Shown here in pieces: positions 18,262 through 28,434 of a stretch of 64,000 nucleotides of DNA. The position numbers and the translations under genes are program-made. Source of the stretch: Pseudomonadota bacterium. Lineage in GTDB: Bacteria; Pseudomonadota; Alphaproteobacteria; Acetobacterales; Acetobacteraceae. The DNA lies in assembly GCA_021845985.1 (NCBI GenBank), contig JAJZES010000021.1, positions 23,079 through 87,078 of the forward strand, given 5' to 3'. The notes under the pieces are model-generated. The model saw only the letters and a list, made by a program, of their open reading frames with translations, did no database searches and was not told the DNA's origin. Position 1 is the stretch's first letter. Each line of letters begins with the position of its first letter.

Positions 18262-19161
18262 ATGCGGGTCGGCTTCATCGGCCTCGGCAACATGGGCTTG
18301 CCGATGGCGCTCAACCTCGTGCGCGCCGGCCACGATGTCGCCGGCTGGGACCTGCAGGCCACGGCGATGCAGGGGTTTGCCGCCGGCGGCGGGCGCTGTG
18401 CCGGCGACATGGCCGATGCGCTCGACGGCGCGGCGGCGGTGGTCACCATGCTGCCGGCCGGGACGCATGTGCGCACGGCCTATCTCGGCGCCGCCGGCAT
18501 CATCGCCGCGGCGCCGGGGGCGCTGCTGATCGACGCCTCGACCATCGACGTGGCGACGGCGCGCGCGGTCGCCGCTGCGGCTGCGGCGGCCGGCCTGGAC
18601 ATGCTCGACGCGCCGGTCTCCGGCGGCGTTGCCGGCGCGGCGGCGGCGACGCTGACCTTCATGGTGGGCGGCAGCGCGGCCGGATTCGCCCGCGCCGAGC
18701 CGCTGCTGCGGGCGATGAGCAAGAACGTGGTGCATGCCGGCGCCGCGGGGGCGGGGCAGGCAGCCAAGATCTGCAACAACATGATGCTCGGCATCAACAT
18801 GCTGGCCACCGCCGAGGCGTTCGTGCTGGCCGACCGGCTGGGTCTCGATCGGCAGAAACTGTTCGACATCGCGCGGGTATCGTCGGGGCAAAGCTGGGCG
18901 CTCAGTTCCTACTGTCCGGTGCCGGGTCCGCTGCCGGGGTCGCCGGCCAATCGCGACTATGCGCCGGGCTTCGCGGCGGCGCTGATGCTGAAGGATTTAT
19001 CGCTCGCCCAGCAGGCCGCCGCCGAGTCCGGCGCGGCGACGCCGCTCGGCGCCGCCGCGGCGCAGCTCTATCAGGCGCTGGTCGCGGCGGGCCAGGGCGG
19101 GCGCGATTTTTCCGCGGTGTTCCCGTGGCTGGCGGCGATGCCGCGCGGCGAGGTGGTGTGA
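18262..19161 (+). CDS. mmsB: 3-hydroxyisobutyrate dehydrogenase
   Basis: 299 residues of the beta-hydroxyacid dehydrogenase family. NAD-binding GFIGLGNMGLPMA at the N-terminus, the substrate loop DAPVSGGVAGA, and the catalytic Lys in GAGQAAKICNNM. It oxidises 3-hydroxyisobutyrate to methylmalonate semialdehyde in valine catabolism. A GGGAGAAAC precedes the ATG. Its TGA overlaps the ATG of the next gene (TGATG), and the following two genes are joined the same way, so this is a three-gene operon with an acyl-CoA synthetase and isovaleryl-CoA dehydrogenase. Confidence 0.92.
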   Translation: MRVGFIGLGNMGLPMALNLVRAGHDVAGWDLQATAMQGFAAGGGRCAGDMADALDGAAAVVTMLPAGTHVRTAYLGAAGIIAAAPGALLIDASTIDVATARAVAAAAAAAGLDMLDAPVSGGVAGAAAATLTFMVGGSAAGFARAEPLLRAMSKNVVHAGAAGAGQAAKICNNMMLGINMLATAEAFVLADRLGLDRQKLFDIARVSSGQSWALSSYCPVPGPLPGSPANRDYAPGFAAALMLKDLSLAQQAAAESGAATPLGAAAAQLYQALVAAGQGGRDFSAVFPWLAAMPRGEVV

Positions 19162-20813
19162 TGACCGGGTTCGCCGCGGCGCGCGATTTCCTGCTTGCCC
19201 ACCGCACCGATCACGCCACCGCCAGCGCCCAGTTCCGCTGGCCGGTGCTGGAGAGTTTCAACTGGGCGCTCGACTGGTTCGACGCGGTGCTGTCGCGCGA
19301 GGACCGCCCGGCGCTGCAGATCACCGGCGCCGGCGCGGCGACGCTGAGTTTCGCCGAACTCTCGGCACGCTCCTCGCGCGTCGCCAACGGGCTGCGCGCC
19401 CAGGGCGTCGGGCGCGGCGACCGCATCCTGCTGATGCTCGGCAATGTCGCGCCGCTGTGGGAGGTGATGCTGGCGGCGATGAAGCTCGGCGCCGTGGTGG
19501 TGCCGGCGACGACGCTGCTGACCGGGCAGGACATCGCCGAGCGCATCGCCCGCGCCGGCGTGCGCTGCGTGGTCACCGCGGCGGCCGACGCGGCGAAGCT
19601 GCCGGAGGGCGTGCGCCGCATCGTCGTCGGCGGGGCGCCGGGCTGCATCGACTACGCCGCGCTGCTCGACCACTCCGCGCATTTCACCGCCGATGCGCCG
19701 ACCGATCCCGATGCGCCGATGCTGCTCTATTTCACCTCCGGCACCACGGCGCGGCCGAAGCTGGTGCTGCACAGCCACCGCTCCTATCCGGTCGGCGCGC
19801 TTTCGACCATGTACTGGCTCGGGCTGCGGCCCGGTGATCTGCATCTCAACGTATCCTCGCCCGGCTGGGCCAAGCATGCGTGGAGCTGCGTGTTTGCGCC
19901 GTGGAATGCCGGGGCGACGGTGTTCATCCACAACCAGCCACGCTTCTCCGCTGCCGGCCTGCTCGATGCGATGGCCGAGCACCGCGTCACCACGCTGTGT
20001 GCGCCGCCGACGGTGTGGCGCATGCTGATCCAGGAAGATCTTGCCGCCTGGAGGTTGTCGCTGCGCGAGGTCACCGGCGCCGGCGAGCCGCTCAACCCGG
20101 AGGTGATCGAGCGGGTGCGCGCCGCCTGGGGGCTGACCATCCGCGACGGCTATGGCCAGACCGAGACCACGGCACAGATCGGCAACCCGCCGGGCCAAGT
20201 GGTCAAGCCCGGCTCGATGGGACGGCCGTTGCCGGGCTATCGGGTTCGGCTGCTCGATACCGAGGGCCGCGACGCCGACGAGGGCGCGGTGTCGCTGGCG
20301 CTCGATCCGCCGCCGGCCGGGCTGATGCGCGGCTATCTCAACGACGACGGCAGCATCTCGCCGATCACCGGCGACACCTATGGCACGGGCGATGTCGCCA
20401 GCCGCGACGCCGAGGGCTATCTCACCTATGTCGGCCGCGCCGATGACATCTTCAAAGCCTCCGACTACCGCATCAGCCCGTTCGAGCTGGAGAGCGTGCT
20501 GATCGAGCATCCCGCGGTGGCCGAGGCGGCGGTGGTGCCGGCGCCGGACGCGCTGCGGCTGGCGGTGCCGAAAGCCTTCGTCGCGCTGGTCGCCGGGGCG
20601 GCGCCGACGCGCGACACGGCGGCGGATATTTTCCGCCATCTGCAGGCGCGGCTGGCACCCTACAAGCGCATCCGCCGGCTGGAGTTCTTCGAGTTGCCGA
20701 AGACCATCTCGGGCAAAATCCGCCGCGTCGAGCTGCGCCGGATGGAGGAGGCGCGCAGCGAGCGGGCGCCCGACGAATACCGGCTGGAGGATTTCCCGGA
20801 GGTGCAGGGCTGA
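19161..20813 (+). CDS. acyl-CoA synthetase (acetyl/medium-chain type)
   Basis: 550 residues of the ANL adenylate-forming superfamily. Adenylation P-loop [17 protein letters not shown], the DGYGQTETT motif, the hinge region [20 protein letters not shown] and the C-terminal catalytic Lys in [10 protein letters not shown]. Overall layout resembles medium-chain acyl-CoA synthetases (ACSM-like), so a short or branched-chain acid such as isovalerate or isobutyrate is likely from context. One oddity: the P-loop reads TTARPK where TTGxPK is usual. Overlaps mmsB by one base and the ivd gene by one base. Confidence 0.9.
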   Translation: MTGFAAARDFLLAHRTDHATASAQFRWPVLESFNWALDWFDAVLSREDRPALQITGAGAATLSFAELSARSSRVANGLRAQGVGRGDRILLMLGNVAPLWEVMLAAMKLGAVVVPATTLLTGQDIAERIARAGVRCVVTAAADAAKLPEGVRRIVVGGAPGCIDYAALLDHSAHFTADAPTDPDAPMLLYFTSGTTARPKLVLHSHRSYPVGALSTMYWLGLRPGDLHLNVSSPGWAKHAWSCVFAPWNAGATVFIHNQPRFSAAGLLDAMAEHRVTTLCAPPTVWRMLIQEDLAAWRLSLREVTGAGEPLNPEVIERVRAAWGLTIRDGYGQTETTAQIGNPPGQVVKPGSMGRPLPGYRVRLLDTEGRDADEGAVSLALDPPPAGLMRGYLNDDGSISPITGDTYGTGDVASRDAEGYLTYVGRADDIFKASDYRISPFELESVLIEHPAVAEAAVVPAPDALRLAVPKAFVALVAGAAPTRDTAADIFRHLQARLAPYKRIRRLEFFELPKTISGKIRRVELRRMEEARSERAPDEYRLEDFPEVQG

Positions 20814-21985
20814 TGAGCGCGAATACCGATTACGGCATGGCGTTCGAGCTGGGCGATGAGATCGACGCGCTGCGCGACACGGTGCGCCGCTTCGCCGCGG
20901 CGGAGATTGCCCCGCGCGCCGCGGCGATCGACCGCGACAATGATTTTCCCGCCGATCTGTGGCGCAAGTTCGGTGATCTCGGGGTGCTCGGCCTGACCGT
21001 CGAGGACGAGTACGGCGGCCCCGGCATGGGCTATCTGGCGCACAGCGTGGCGATGGAGGAAATCAGCCGCGCCTCGGCCTCGGTCGGCTTGTCCTATGGC
21101 GCCCACTCCAATCTGTGCGTCAACCAGATCCGTCGCAACGGCAGCGCGGCGCAGAAGCGGCGGCATCTGCCCGGCCTGATCGACGGCAGCAAGGTCGGCG
21201 CGCTGGCGATGAGCGAGCCGGGGGCGGGGTCGGATGTGGTGTCGATGAAGCTGCGCGCCGAGCGACGCGGCGACGCCTTCGTGCTCACCGGCACCAAGTT
21301 CTGGATCACCAACGGCCCGGATGCGGATGTCGTGGTGGTCTATGGCAAGACCAACCCGAAGGCGGGGCCGCGCGGCATCACCGCGTTCATCGTCGAGACC
21401 GACACGCCGGGGTTTTCCTGCGCGCAGAAGCTCGACAAGCTCGGCATGCGCGGATCGAACACCGGCGAGCTGGTGTTCGACGGCTGCGTGGTGCCGGCGG
21501 AGAACGTGCTCGGCGCCGTCGATGGCGGGGTTGCCGTGCTGATGAGCGGGCTGGACTACGAACGCGCGGTGCTGGCGGCGGGGCCACTCGGCATCATGCA
21601 GGCGTGTCTCGACACGGTGCTGCCCTATGTTCATGAGCGGCGGCAGTTCGGCCAGCCGATCGGCGAATTCCAGATCATGCAGGCCAAGCTGGCCGACATG
21701 TACACGACGCTGAATGCGTCGCGCGCCTATGTCTATGCGGTGGCGCGCGCCTGCGACCGCGGCCGGGCGACTCGCAAGGACGCGGCCGGGGCGATTCTGT
21801 ACGCGGCGGAGCGGGCGACCTGGATGGCGCTGGAGGCGATTCAGTGTCTCGGCGGCAACGGCTATACCAACGACATGCCGACCGGGCGGCTGCTGCGTGA
21901 CGCCAAGCTTTATGAGATCGGCGCCGGCACCAGCGAAATCCGCCGCATGCTGATCGGACGCGAGCTGTTCCGCGAGACGGCGTGA
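20813..21985 (+). CDS. ivd: isovaleryl-CoA dehydrogenase
   Basis: 390 residues of the acyl-CoA dehydrogenase family, FAD-dependent. FAD-binding segments [16 protein letters not shown] and [10 protein letters not shown], and the isovaleryl-CoA-dehydrogenase-specific position of the catalytic Glu in [17 protein letters not shown], rather than in the C-terminal helix used by most relatives. It converts isovaleryl-CoA to 3-methylcrotonyl-CoA in leucine breakdown. Last gene of the mmsB operon. The methylcrotonyl-CoA carboxylase genes that often follow are not in the window. Confidence 0.94.
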   Translation: MSANTDYGMAFELGDEIDALRDTVRRFAAAEIAPRAAAIDRDNDFPADLWRKFGDLGVLGLTVEDEYGGPGMGYLAHSVAMEEISRASASVGLSYGAHSNLCVNQIRRNGSAAQKRRHLPGLIDGSKVGALAMSEPGAGSDVVSMKLRAERRGDAFVLTGTKFWITNGPDADVVVVYGKTNPKAGPRGITAFIVETDTPGFSCAQKLDKLGMRGSNTGELVFDGCVVPAENVLGAVDGGVAVLMSGLDYERAVLAAGPLGIMQACLDTVLPYVHERRQFGQPIGEFQIMQAKLADMYTTLNASRAYVYAVARACDRGRATRKDAAGAILYAAERATWMALEAIQCLGGNGYTNDMPTGRLLRDAKLYEIGAGTSEIRRMLIGRELFRETA

Positions 21986-22010
21986 GGCGGCGGGCGCGGC
22001 GCCCGCCGCC
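21986..22010. terminator. bidirectional hairpin between convergent genes
   Basis: A 10-bp perfect GC stem (21986-21995 with 22001-22010, loop GCGGC) starts immediately after the ivd stop and lies 25 bases before the end of the convergent acyl-CoA ligase gene. No T-run is visible, so this is a terminator by position and stem strength. Confidence 0.5.
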
Positions 22011-22034
22011 GTTCACCGGCCGGTCGCAGCCGCC

Positions 22035-23681
22035 CTATTCGGCCGCCGTCCGCTCCAGCAGGTAGTTGCGGAACCGCTGCCGCAGCGTCAGTTTGCTGAT
22101 CTTGCCGGTCGCCGTATGGGGCAGTTCGTCGAGCACGATCACCGCGTCGGGCACCCAGTATTTGGCGACGCGCTGGCGGTACTCCGCCAGCACCGCGTCG
22201 GGATCGATCACCGCGTCCGGCCGCGCCACCACCAGCAGCAACGGCCGCTCGTCCCATTTCGGATGCACCGCCGCCACCACCGCCGCCTCGGCGATGCCGG
22301 GCAGCGACACGGCGATGTTCTCCAGCAGGATAGAACTGATCCACTCGCCGCCCGACTTGATCACGTCCTTCGAGCGGTCGGTGATTTCCATGTTGCCGCT
22401 GGCGTCGATGGCGGCGACATCGCCGGTGGTGAACCAGCCCTCGGCGTCGTTGGCGCTGCCCGGCGGATCGCCGTAATAGCCGCTGCACACCCAATGGCCG
22501 CGCACCTGCAGATCGCCGGAACTCTGCCCGTCCCACGGCGCCTCGCGCCCGTCGCTGCCGACGACGCGGATGTCGATGCCGAAAATCGTCGTGCCCTGCT
22601 TGGATTTCCGCCGCAGCGCGGCGGCGGCGTCTTCGCCCTCGACGACGCGCGGGGTGTTGAAGGTGCCGAGCGGACTGGTCTCGGTCATGCCCCAGGCATG
22701 CTCGACGGTGACGCCGTATTCGCGGTCGAACGCCTCGATCAGCGCCGGCGGGCAGGCCGAGCCGCCGATGATCAGCCGCCTGACCGTCGCCAGCCGCTCG
22801 CCGCTGGTGCGCAGATGGGCGAGCAGGCCGAGCCATACCGTCGGCACCCCGGCGGAGACGCTGACCCGCTCGGCGTTCATCAGCCCGGCGACGCTCGCCC
22901 CGTCGAGATGCCGGCCGGGCATGATCAGCGTCGCGCCGGCGGCGACCGCGGTAAAGGGACTGCCCCAGGCGTTGACGTGGAACATCGGCACCACCAGCAT
23001 CGCCCGGTCGCCCGGCTTCAGCCCGAACACCGCGGCGCCGTTCGCCGCCATGGCGTGCAGCACGGTGGAGCGGTGGCTGTAGAGCACGCCTTTCGGCCGC
23101 CCGGTGGTGCCGGAGGTGTAGCAGAGGCCGGAGGCGGTGCGCTCATCGAACACCGGCCAATCGAACGCCTCGTCGGCCTCCGCCATCAGTGTTTCGTAGC
23201 ACAGCAGCGCGATGCCGGCGGGCAGGGTGACCGGCACCATCTCCGCCGGCGAGGCGAGCAGCACCACCGCGCGCAGGTGCCCGGCCAGCAGCGGCGCCGC
23301 CGTTTCCAGCAATGTCACGAAGCTGGTATCGGCGAACAGCACGCCGTCGGCGGCGTGATTGAGGATGTAGCTGACATCGTCGGCGGAGAGGCGCGGATTG
23401 ACGGTGTGGCAGACCGCGCCCATGCCGGAGATGGCGTAGTAGAGTTCGAGATGGCGGAAGCTGTTCCAGGCCAGCGTCGCCACCCGGTCGCCCGGCGCGA
23501 CGCCGAGGCGCATCAGCACGCCGGCGAGGCGCCGCGCCCGGCGCTCGACGACCGCATAGGTGGTGCGATGGAGGCTCCCGTCGATCAGGCGGGAGACGAC
23601 CTCGGTGGCGCCGTGGTGGCGGGCCGCATGGCGGATGATGTCCGCAATCATCAGCGGCCGGTCCTGCATCAGACCCAGCAT
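22035..23681 (-). CDS. fatty-acyl-CoA / methylmercaptopropionyl-CoA type ligase
   Basis: 548 residues, ANL superfamily. Motifs: CYTSGTTGRPKGVLYSH, HAWGMTETSPLGTF, TGDVAAIDASGNMEITDRSK and the C-terminal Lys in HTATGKISKLTLRQRF. The branch with STVLHAMAANGAAVFGLKPGD and RAMLVVPMFHVNAWG is shared by long-chain FadD-type ligases and DmdB-type methylmercaptopropionyl-CoA ligases, so substrate length is uncertain. It converges with ivd and shares its neighbourhood with a PHA depolymerase, consistent with acyl catabolism. Confidence 0.9.
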   Translation of the reverse strand: MLGLMQDRPLMIADIIRHAARHHGATEVVSRLIDGSLHRTTYAVVERRARRLAGVLMRLGVAPGDRVATLAWNSFRHLELYYAISGMGAVCHTVNPRLSADDVSYILNHAADGVLFADTSFVTLLETAAPLLAGHLRAVVLLASPAEMVPVTLPAGIALLCYETLMAEADEAFDWPVFDERTASGLCYTSGTTGRPKGVLYSHRSTVLHAMAANGAAVFGLKPGDRAMLVVPMFHVNAWGSPFTAVAAGATLIMPGRHLDGASVAGLMNAERVSVSAGVPTVWLGLLAHLRTSGERLATVRRLIIGGSACPPALIEAFDREYGVTVEHAWGMTETSPLGTFNTPRVVEGEDAAAALRRKSKQGTTIFGIDIRVVGSDGREAPWDGQSSGDLQVRGHWVCSGYYGDPPGSANDAEGWFTTGDVAAIDASGNMEITDRSKDVIKSGGEWISSILLENIAVSLPGIAEAAVVAAVHPKWDERPLLLVVARPDAVIDPDAVLAEYRQRVAKYWVPDAVIVLDELPHTATGKISKLTLRQRFRNYLLERTAAE

Positions 23682-23755
23682 GTCACCTCCCGGTTGTCGC
23701 AGCAGCGCCGCGTTGGCGGCAGTTTACGACGTTCGCGGTGGGCGCGCGATAGCTG

Positions 23756-24979
23756 TCATGCGTGGCGTGCGGCGATGAACGCGGCGATGCGCGGCGCCAC
23801 GTCGCGGCGGAAGCGGCGGCCGTTGAACAAGCCGTAATGGCCAACCTTCGGCTGCTCCCAGTGCTGCTTCTCGGAGTCCGGCAGATGCGGCATCAGCGCG
23901 TGCGCCGCGCGGGTCTGGCCGACGCCGGAGATGTCGTCGCGCTCGCCCTCGACGGTGAGCAGCGCGGTGCGGCGATTGGCCGCGGTATCGACACGCTGAC
24001 CGCGCCAGGTCAACAGCCCGCGCGGCAGCAGGTGTTCGTGAAACACCGCCGCGATGGTCTGCAGATAGTACTCCGCCGACATGTCCATGACCGCGCGATA
24101 TTCGCCATAGAAGGCGCGCTTGGCCGCCAGCGGCTCGTCGTCGCCCTGCACCAGATGCTGGAACATCTGCCAGTGCGCCTCGACATGGCGGTCGAGATTC
24201 ATCGCCAGGAAGCCGGCGAGCTGGAGGAAGCCGGGATAGACTTGGCGGAGAAAGCCGGCATGGCCGAACGGCACGCGATGGATGACGTTGGCGCGGAACC
24301 AGTCCAGGCTGTGACGCTTGGCGAAGTCGTTGACCGCGGTCGGTCCCTCGCGGGTGTCGATCGGCCCGCCGATCAGCGTCATGCTGCGCGGCGCCGCCTG
24401 CGGCGTCATCTCGTTGAGCAGCGCCACCGCCGCCAGCACCGGCACCGCCGGCTGACAGACCGCGATCACATGCGTCTGTGGCCCGAGCTGGCGGATGAAG
24501 TCCATCACATAGTCGATATAGTCATCGAGGTTGAAATCGTCGGCCATCAGCGGCACCGCACGGGCGTCCCGCCAGTCGGTGATATAGACCTCGTGGTCGG
24601 GCAGGAATGCCTCCACCGTGCCGCGCAGCAGGGTGGCGTAATGGCCCGACATCGGCGCCACCAGCAGCACCGTCGGGTCGTTCGGGCGCGGCGTGTGGCG
24701 GCGGAAATGGCGCAGTTCGCACCAGGTACGGCTGGCCACCACATGCTCGCTGACGGCGATTTCGGCGCCGTCGATGACGGTGCTGGCGTGGCCGAACGCC
24801 GGTTTGCCGAAATGCCGGGTCGAATGCTCGAAACTGTCGAGCGCCGCGGCGGCGAAGCGGCCGATCGGCGTCGGTCGCAGGGGATTGAACGGGGCATCGA
24901 GCACCGACAGCGCATTGCTCGCCAGCATCCGCATCGGCGCCAGCGACGCCCGCTGCATTTCGTAGAGGTGATAGAGCAT
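23756..24979 (-). CDS. phaZ: intracellular polyhydroxyalkanoate depolymerase
   Basis: 407 residues, the alpha/beta-hydrolase type depolymerase of PHA granules. The nucleophile is Cys175 in VIAVCQPAVPVLA (a cysteine lipase box), with the late Asp in VEGERDDISGVGQTRAAH and the His in PKVGHYGLFNGRR. No signal peptide, consistent with action on intracellular granules. Start at 24979 (MLYHLYEMQ) is the usual family start; the frame extends seven residues upstream. It mobilises stored PHA to hydroxyacids, in line with the neighbouring acyl-CoA genes. The polymerase genes phaC/phaB are not in the window. Confidence 0.93.
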   Translation of the reverse strand: MLYHLYEMQRASLAPMRMLASNALSVLDAPFNPLRPTPIGRFAAAALDSFEHSTRHFGKPAFGHASTVIDGAEIAVSEHVVASRTWCELRHFRRHTPRPNDPTVLLVAPMSGHYATLLRGTVEAFLPDHEVYITDWRDARAVPLMADDFNLDDYIDYVMDFIRQLGPQTHVIAVCQPAVPVLAAVALLNEMTPQAAPRSMTLIGGPIDTREGPTAVNDFAKRHSLDWFRANVIHRVPFGHAGFLRQVYPGFLQLAGFLAMNLDRHVEAHWQMFQHLVQGDDEPLAAKRAFYGEYRAVMDMSAEYYLQTIAAVFHEHLLPRGLLTWRGQRVDTAANRRTALLTVEGERDDISGVGQTRAAHALMPHLPDSEKQHWEQPKVGHYGLFNGRRFRRDVAPRIAAFIAARHA

Positions 24980-25329
24980 GCGCTTCCTTCTCGACGTCAC
25001 GGGTCGCGAAGGCAGGGGCGGCGCCAGCGGCCCGCCCCCGGCATCGCGCCGACCAAATCCGCCAGTCCATCGTCGCTCCGGCGACCGCAGGGCGAACGCC
25101 GCCGGATCGCGGTCGTTCCCGCCCCGGCGCAGCCAGACCCCGATCGTCCGGCCGCTGATCGACCGTGGCGCGCGATCATTTCCCCATCCGGGTCAAAGCG
25201 CAAGCGCCGCGATCACGCATCGGTGAAGCGCCGCCGATTGCGCCGCGCCATTCCGGCTGGCGGCGGAGCTTGACGGCGCCGGCGGCGTTCTGCCGGATGA
25301 CGCCGAAAAACTGCCCGGGAGCCGCAGGC
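24980..25329. other. 350-bp divergent intergenic region
   Basis: Lies between phaZ (leftward) and msrB (rightward) and must hold both promoters. An in-frame extension of msrB reaches back to 25165, but its residues ([17 protein letters not shown]...) look like translated leader, not protein. No operator, riboswitch or repeat was recognised. Confidence 0.5.
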
Positions 25330-25728
25330 ATGACCACCGAGACGACGGGGCTGACCGATGCGCAATGGCGCGAGCGGCTGACGCCCGAGCAATTCCGTGT
25401 GCTGCGTCAGCACGGCACCGAGCGCGCCGGCAGCAGCGCGCTGAACGACGAGAAGCGGCCCGGCACCTTCCTTTGCGTCGGCTGCGGCGCCGCGCTGTTC
25501 GCGGCGGACACCAAGTTCGAGAGCGGCACCGGCTGGCCGAGCTTCTTTGCGCCGCTGCCCGAGGCGGTGGCGACCAAGCAGGACCGCAGCCTGCTCATGA
25601 CCCGCACCGAGGTACATTGCGCCCGCTGCGGCGGCCATCTCGGCCATGTCTTCCCGGACGGCCCGCGCCCGACCGGACAGCGTTTCTGCCTGAACGGCGT
25701 GGCGCTGCGCTTTGATCCGAAAGAATAA
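25330..25728 (+). CDS. msrB: peptide-methionine (R)-S-oxide reductase
   Basis: 132 residues covering a complete MsrB. Two zinc-binding CxxC pairs ([10 protein letters not shown] and [10 protein letters not shown]), the [11 protein letters not shown] substrate motif, and the catalytic Cys in [12 protein letters not shown]. It repairs methionine-R-sulfoxide in proteins with thioredoxin. The start at 25330 ([17 protein letters not shown]) matches the family; a Met 12 codons upstream is possible. It converges with the GMC oxidoreductase, 12 bases away. Confidence 0.95.
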   Translation: MTTETTGLTDAQWRERLTPEQFRVLRQHGTERAGSSALNDEKRPGTFLCVGCGAALFAADTKFESGTGWPSFFAPLPEAVATKQDRSLLMTRTEVHCARCGGHLGHVFPDGPRPTGQRFCLNGVALRFDPKE

Positions 25729-25740
25729 CCGGCGCGGTGG

Positions 25741-27357
25741 TCAGGCCACCAGTTCGACGTCGGCGGTGACCCGTACGGCCGCCGGGCGGCGCAGAAAATC
25801 GCTCGCCCGTTCGGCGATCATCATGGTCGGCGCGTTGGTGTTGGAGCTGACCACGCTCGGCATGATGGAACTGTCGCACACCCGCAGCCCGTCGATGCCG
25901 TGGACCCGCAACTGGGCATCGACCACCGCCATCGCGTCGCTGCCCATGCGGCAGCCGCTGACCGGATGATAGCCGGTGCGTCCGGCGCGGCGGACGAAAT
26001 CGGCGAGGTCGGCGCCGGCTCCCGGCAGATGCTCACGCCTGACGAAGGGGCGGAACGCCGGCTGGGCCAGGATCTCCCGCATCGCCGAGACCGAGTCGAT
26101 GGCCATGCGCAGATCATAGGGGTCGGCGAGATAGTTCGGGTCGATCAGCGGCGGCACCAGCGGGTCGGCCGAGCGCAGCGACAGCGAGCCGCGGCTTTTC
26201 GGCCGCAGCAGATAGGCGTTGAGCATGCAGCCGTTGCGAGACGGCAACGGCGGGAAGCCCTCCGGCACGCCGGCGCCGGCGACGAAATGCAGTTGCGTGT
26301 CGGGTTCCGTCGAGGTCGGATCGATGCGCAGGAAGGCGCCGCCCTCGACGATGTTGGACGCCGCCGGGCCGCCGCGCAGCAGCGCATATTGCAGCGCCGC
26401 CGCCACTTTCCAGTGTGGCCGCTGGTAGCGGTCCAGGCCATGCGCGCCTGACATCTCGCAGGTCAGGTCGATCGCATAATGGTCATGGAAATTGCGCCCG
26501 ACGCCGGGCAGGTCGTGAATCACCGCGACGCCGGCGGCGCGCAGTGCCGCCGCCGGGCCGATGCCGGACAGCAGCAGCAGCCGCGGCGAGCCGACGCCGC
26601 CGGACGCCAGCAGCACCTCGCGCGCCGCCCGCGCCTGCAGCAGCCGCCCGCCCTGCTGGTATTCGACGCCGACGGCGCGGCCATGCTGGATCAGCACGCG
26701 GTGGGTGAAGCAGCCGGTTGCGACCGTCAGGTTGCGCCGCCGCCGCGCCGGCGCCAGATAGGCGCGCGCGGCGGAGCAGCGCCGGCCGTCGCGCGTCGTC
26801 GTCTGATAGACGCCGGCGCCTTCCTGGCGGGCGCCGTTGAAATCGTCGGTGGCGGCGATGCCGGCCTCGACGCAGGCCTGCACGAATACCTGCGTCATCC
26901 GGTTGGCCCGCTTGGTCGAGACGCCGAGCGGGCCGCCGCGGCCATGCCAGGGCGGGCCGAGCGTGTCGTTGTCTTCCATGCGCAGGAAGCAATGGCGGAT
27001 GTCGTCGAACGCCCAGCCGGGGCAGCCCTCGGCCTCGGCCCAGCGGTCATAGTCGGCCGGATTGCCGCGGGTGAACACCTGGGCGTTGATCGAGCCGCCG
27101 CCGCCGATCACCCGCGCCTGCGTCAGCGCAACCTCGCGGTTCGCCGCGTGGCGCTGCGCCACGGTGCGGAAACCCCAGTCGATCGGGCCGAGCCGCATGA
27201 CGAAGAATCCGGCCGGCGCGTGGATCAGCGGTGAGTGGTCGGGCGGCCCAGCCTCCAGCAGCAGCACCCGGACGCTGGCGTCCTCACTCAGCCGTGCCGC
27301 CAGCACACAGCCGGCGCTGCCGCCGCCGACGATGATGTAGTCATAGTCCGCTGCCAC
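25741..27357 (-). CDS. GMC-family FAD oxidoreductase (choline dehydrogenase-like)
   Basis: 538 residues. N-terminal FAD-binding YIIVGGGSAGCVLAARLSED, a second dinucleotide-region motif VIGGGGSINAQVFTRG, the GMC signature around ASGGVGSPRLLLLSGIGP, and the C-terminal catalytic His in TGYHPVSGCRMG plus SSNTNAPTMMIAE. Substrate is an unidentified alcohol. It is co-directional with the two hydroxyacid dehydrogenase genes upstream, with a 110-base gap, which would suit a pathway oxidising an alcohol and handling the resulting 2-oxo or 2-hydroxyacid; that link is inference. Confidence 0.9.
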   Translation of the reverse strand: MAADYDYIIVGGGSAGCVLAARLSEDASVRVLLLEAGPPDHSPLIHAPAGFFVMRLGPIDWGFRTVAQRHAANREVALTQARVIGGGGSINAQVFTRGNPADYDRWAEAEGCPGWAFDDIRHCFLRMEDNDTLGPPWHGRGGPLGVSTKRANRMTQVFVQACVEAGIAATDDFNGARQEGAGVYQTTTRDGRRCSAARAYLAPARRRRNLTVATGCFTHRVLIQHGRAVGVEYQQGGRLLQARAAREVLLASGGVGSPRLLLLSGIGPAAALRAAGVAVIHDLPGVGRNFHDHYAIDLTCEMSGAHGLDRYQRPHWKVAAALQYALLRGGPAASNIVEGGAFLRIDPTSTEPDTQLHFVAGAGVPEGFPPLPSRNGCMLNAYLLRPKSRGSLSLRSADPLVPPLIDPNYLADPYDLRMAIDSVSAMREILAQPAFRPFVRREHLPGAGADLADFVRRAGRTGYHPVSGCRMGSDAMAVVDAQLRVHGIDGLRVCDSSIMPSVVSSNTNAPTMMIAERASDFLRRPAAVRVTADVELVA

Positions 27358-27467
27358 GTCGCGCGTCCTTGCCCGGCGAAATTCCGGTGTGCGGCAATCT
27401 GCGCGTTCGCGATGCCCGGCCTCAAGCAGCAGGTAGTTGGCCGGGCGTCACGTTTACGTATCCGGGG

Positions 27468-28430
27468 CTACCGCACCAGATTGGCCGGGGCGCCGCCGGC
27501 CAGTACCGTGTCGATGCCGTCGAGCACCAGATGCCCCATCGCATCGCGTGTCTCCGCCGTGGCGCTGCCCAGATGCGGCAGCAGCACGACGTTCCCGAGC
27601 GCCAGATAGCCGGGATTGAGCGCCGGTTCGCCGTCGTACACGTCGAGCCCGGCGAAGCCCACCTGGCCGTCGCCGAGGGCGGCGATCAGCGCCGGATCGT
27701 CGATCAGCGTGCCGCGCGCCGCGTTGACCACCACCGCGCCGCGCGGCAGCCTGGCGATGCGTTCGCCATTCAGCCAGCGCCGCGTCGCCATGCCGCCCGG
27801 CGCGTTGAGCGACAGCATTTCGCTGGCGGCGAGGAAGCTGTCGTCGTCGTCGTGCCAGATGGCGCCGGCCTCCTGCGCCGGGTCGGCGCGGGCGACATCG
27901 CGGTAATGCACCACCATGCCGAAGGCCGCGGCCATGCGCGCCAGTTCCCGGCCGATCCGCCCGAAGCCGAAAATCCCCAGATGCCGCCCCGACACCTGCC
28001 GCCCGAGCAGTTGCGTCGGTGCCCAGCCGGTCCATTGCCCGGCGCGGATCAGCCGCTCGCCCTCGCCGGCGCGGCGCGCCGCGGCCAGCAGCAGCAGCAT
28101 GCAGCACTCCGCCGTCGCCACCGACAGCACGTCCGGCGTGTTGACCACCGGCAGGCCGCGCACCCGGCAGGCGGCGATGTCGATGTGATCGAAGCCGACC
28201 GAGAAGGTGCCGAGCACTTTGACCGTCGGCGGCAGCGCGCCGATGGTCGCGGCGTCGAGTTTTTCCGCCGGGCAGCACAGCACCGCGTCGGCGCCCTGGG
28301 AGAGGCGCAAAATATCCGCGGCGGTGCGCGGCGCGTCCTCGGGGTTGAGGCGGACGGCATAGTCGCGCGCCGCCCGCGCCTCGACGGCGTCGGGCAGGCG
28401 GCGCGTCACCAGCAGGACGGGTTTGCTCAT
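27468..28430 (-). CDS. D-2-hydroxyacid dehydrogenase (glyoxylate/hydroxypyruvate reductase type), copy 2
   Basis: 320 residues. NAD(P)-binding GIFGFGRIGRELARM, catalytic Arg in NAARGTLIDDPALIA, Glu in DVYDGEPALNPGY and His in LLPHLGSATAETRDA, with the NTPDVLSVATAE segment of the substrate domain. It starts four bases after the stop of a homologous gene upstream on the same strand; the two proteins are similar along their length, indicating an old tandem duplication. Likely reduces glyoxylate or hydroxypyruvate. Confidence 0.9.
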   Translation of the reverse strand: MSKPVLLVTRRLPDAVEARAARDYAVRLNPEDAPRTAADILRLSQGADAVLCCPAEKLDAATIGALPPTVKVLGTFSVGFDHIDIAACRVRGLPVVNTPDVLSVATAECCMLLLLAAARRAGEGERLIRAGQWTGWAPTQLLGRQVSGRHLGIFGFGRIGRELARMAAAFGMVVHYRDVARADPAQEAGAIWHDDDDSFLAASEMLSLNAPGGMATRRWLNGERIARLPRGAVVVNAARGTLIDDPALIAALGDGQVGFAGLDVYDGEPALNPGYLALGNVVLLPHLGSATAETRDAMGHLVLDGIDTVLAGGAPANLVR

Positions 28431-28434
28431 GCGC

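Noticed and set aside
25165..25329. Longer start for msrB
   Set aside because: The upstream in-frame residues do not resemble MsrB and [10 protein letters not shown] at 25330 fits the family.
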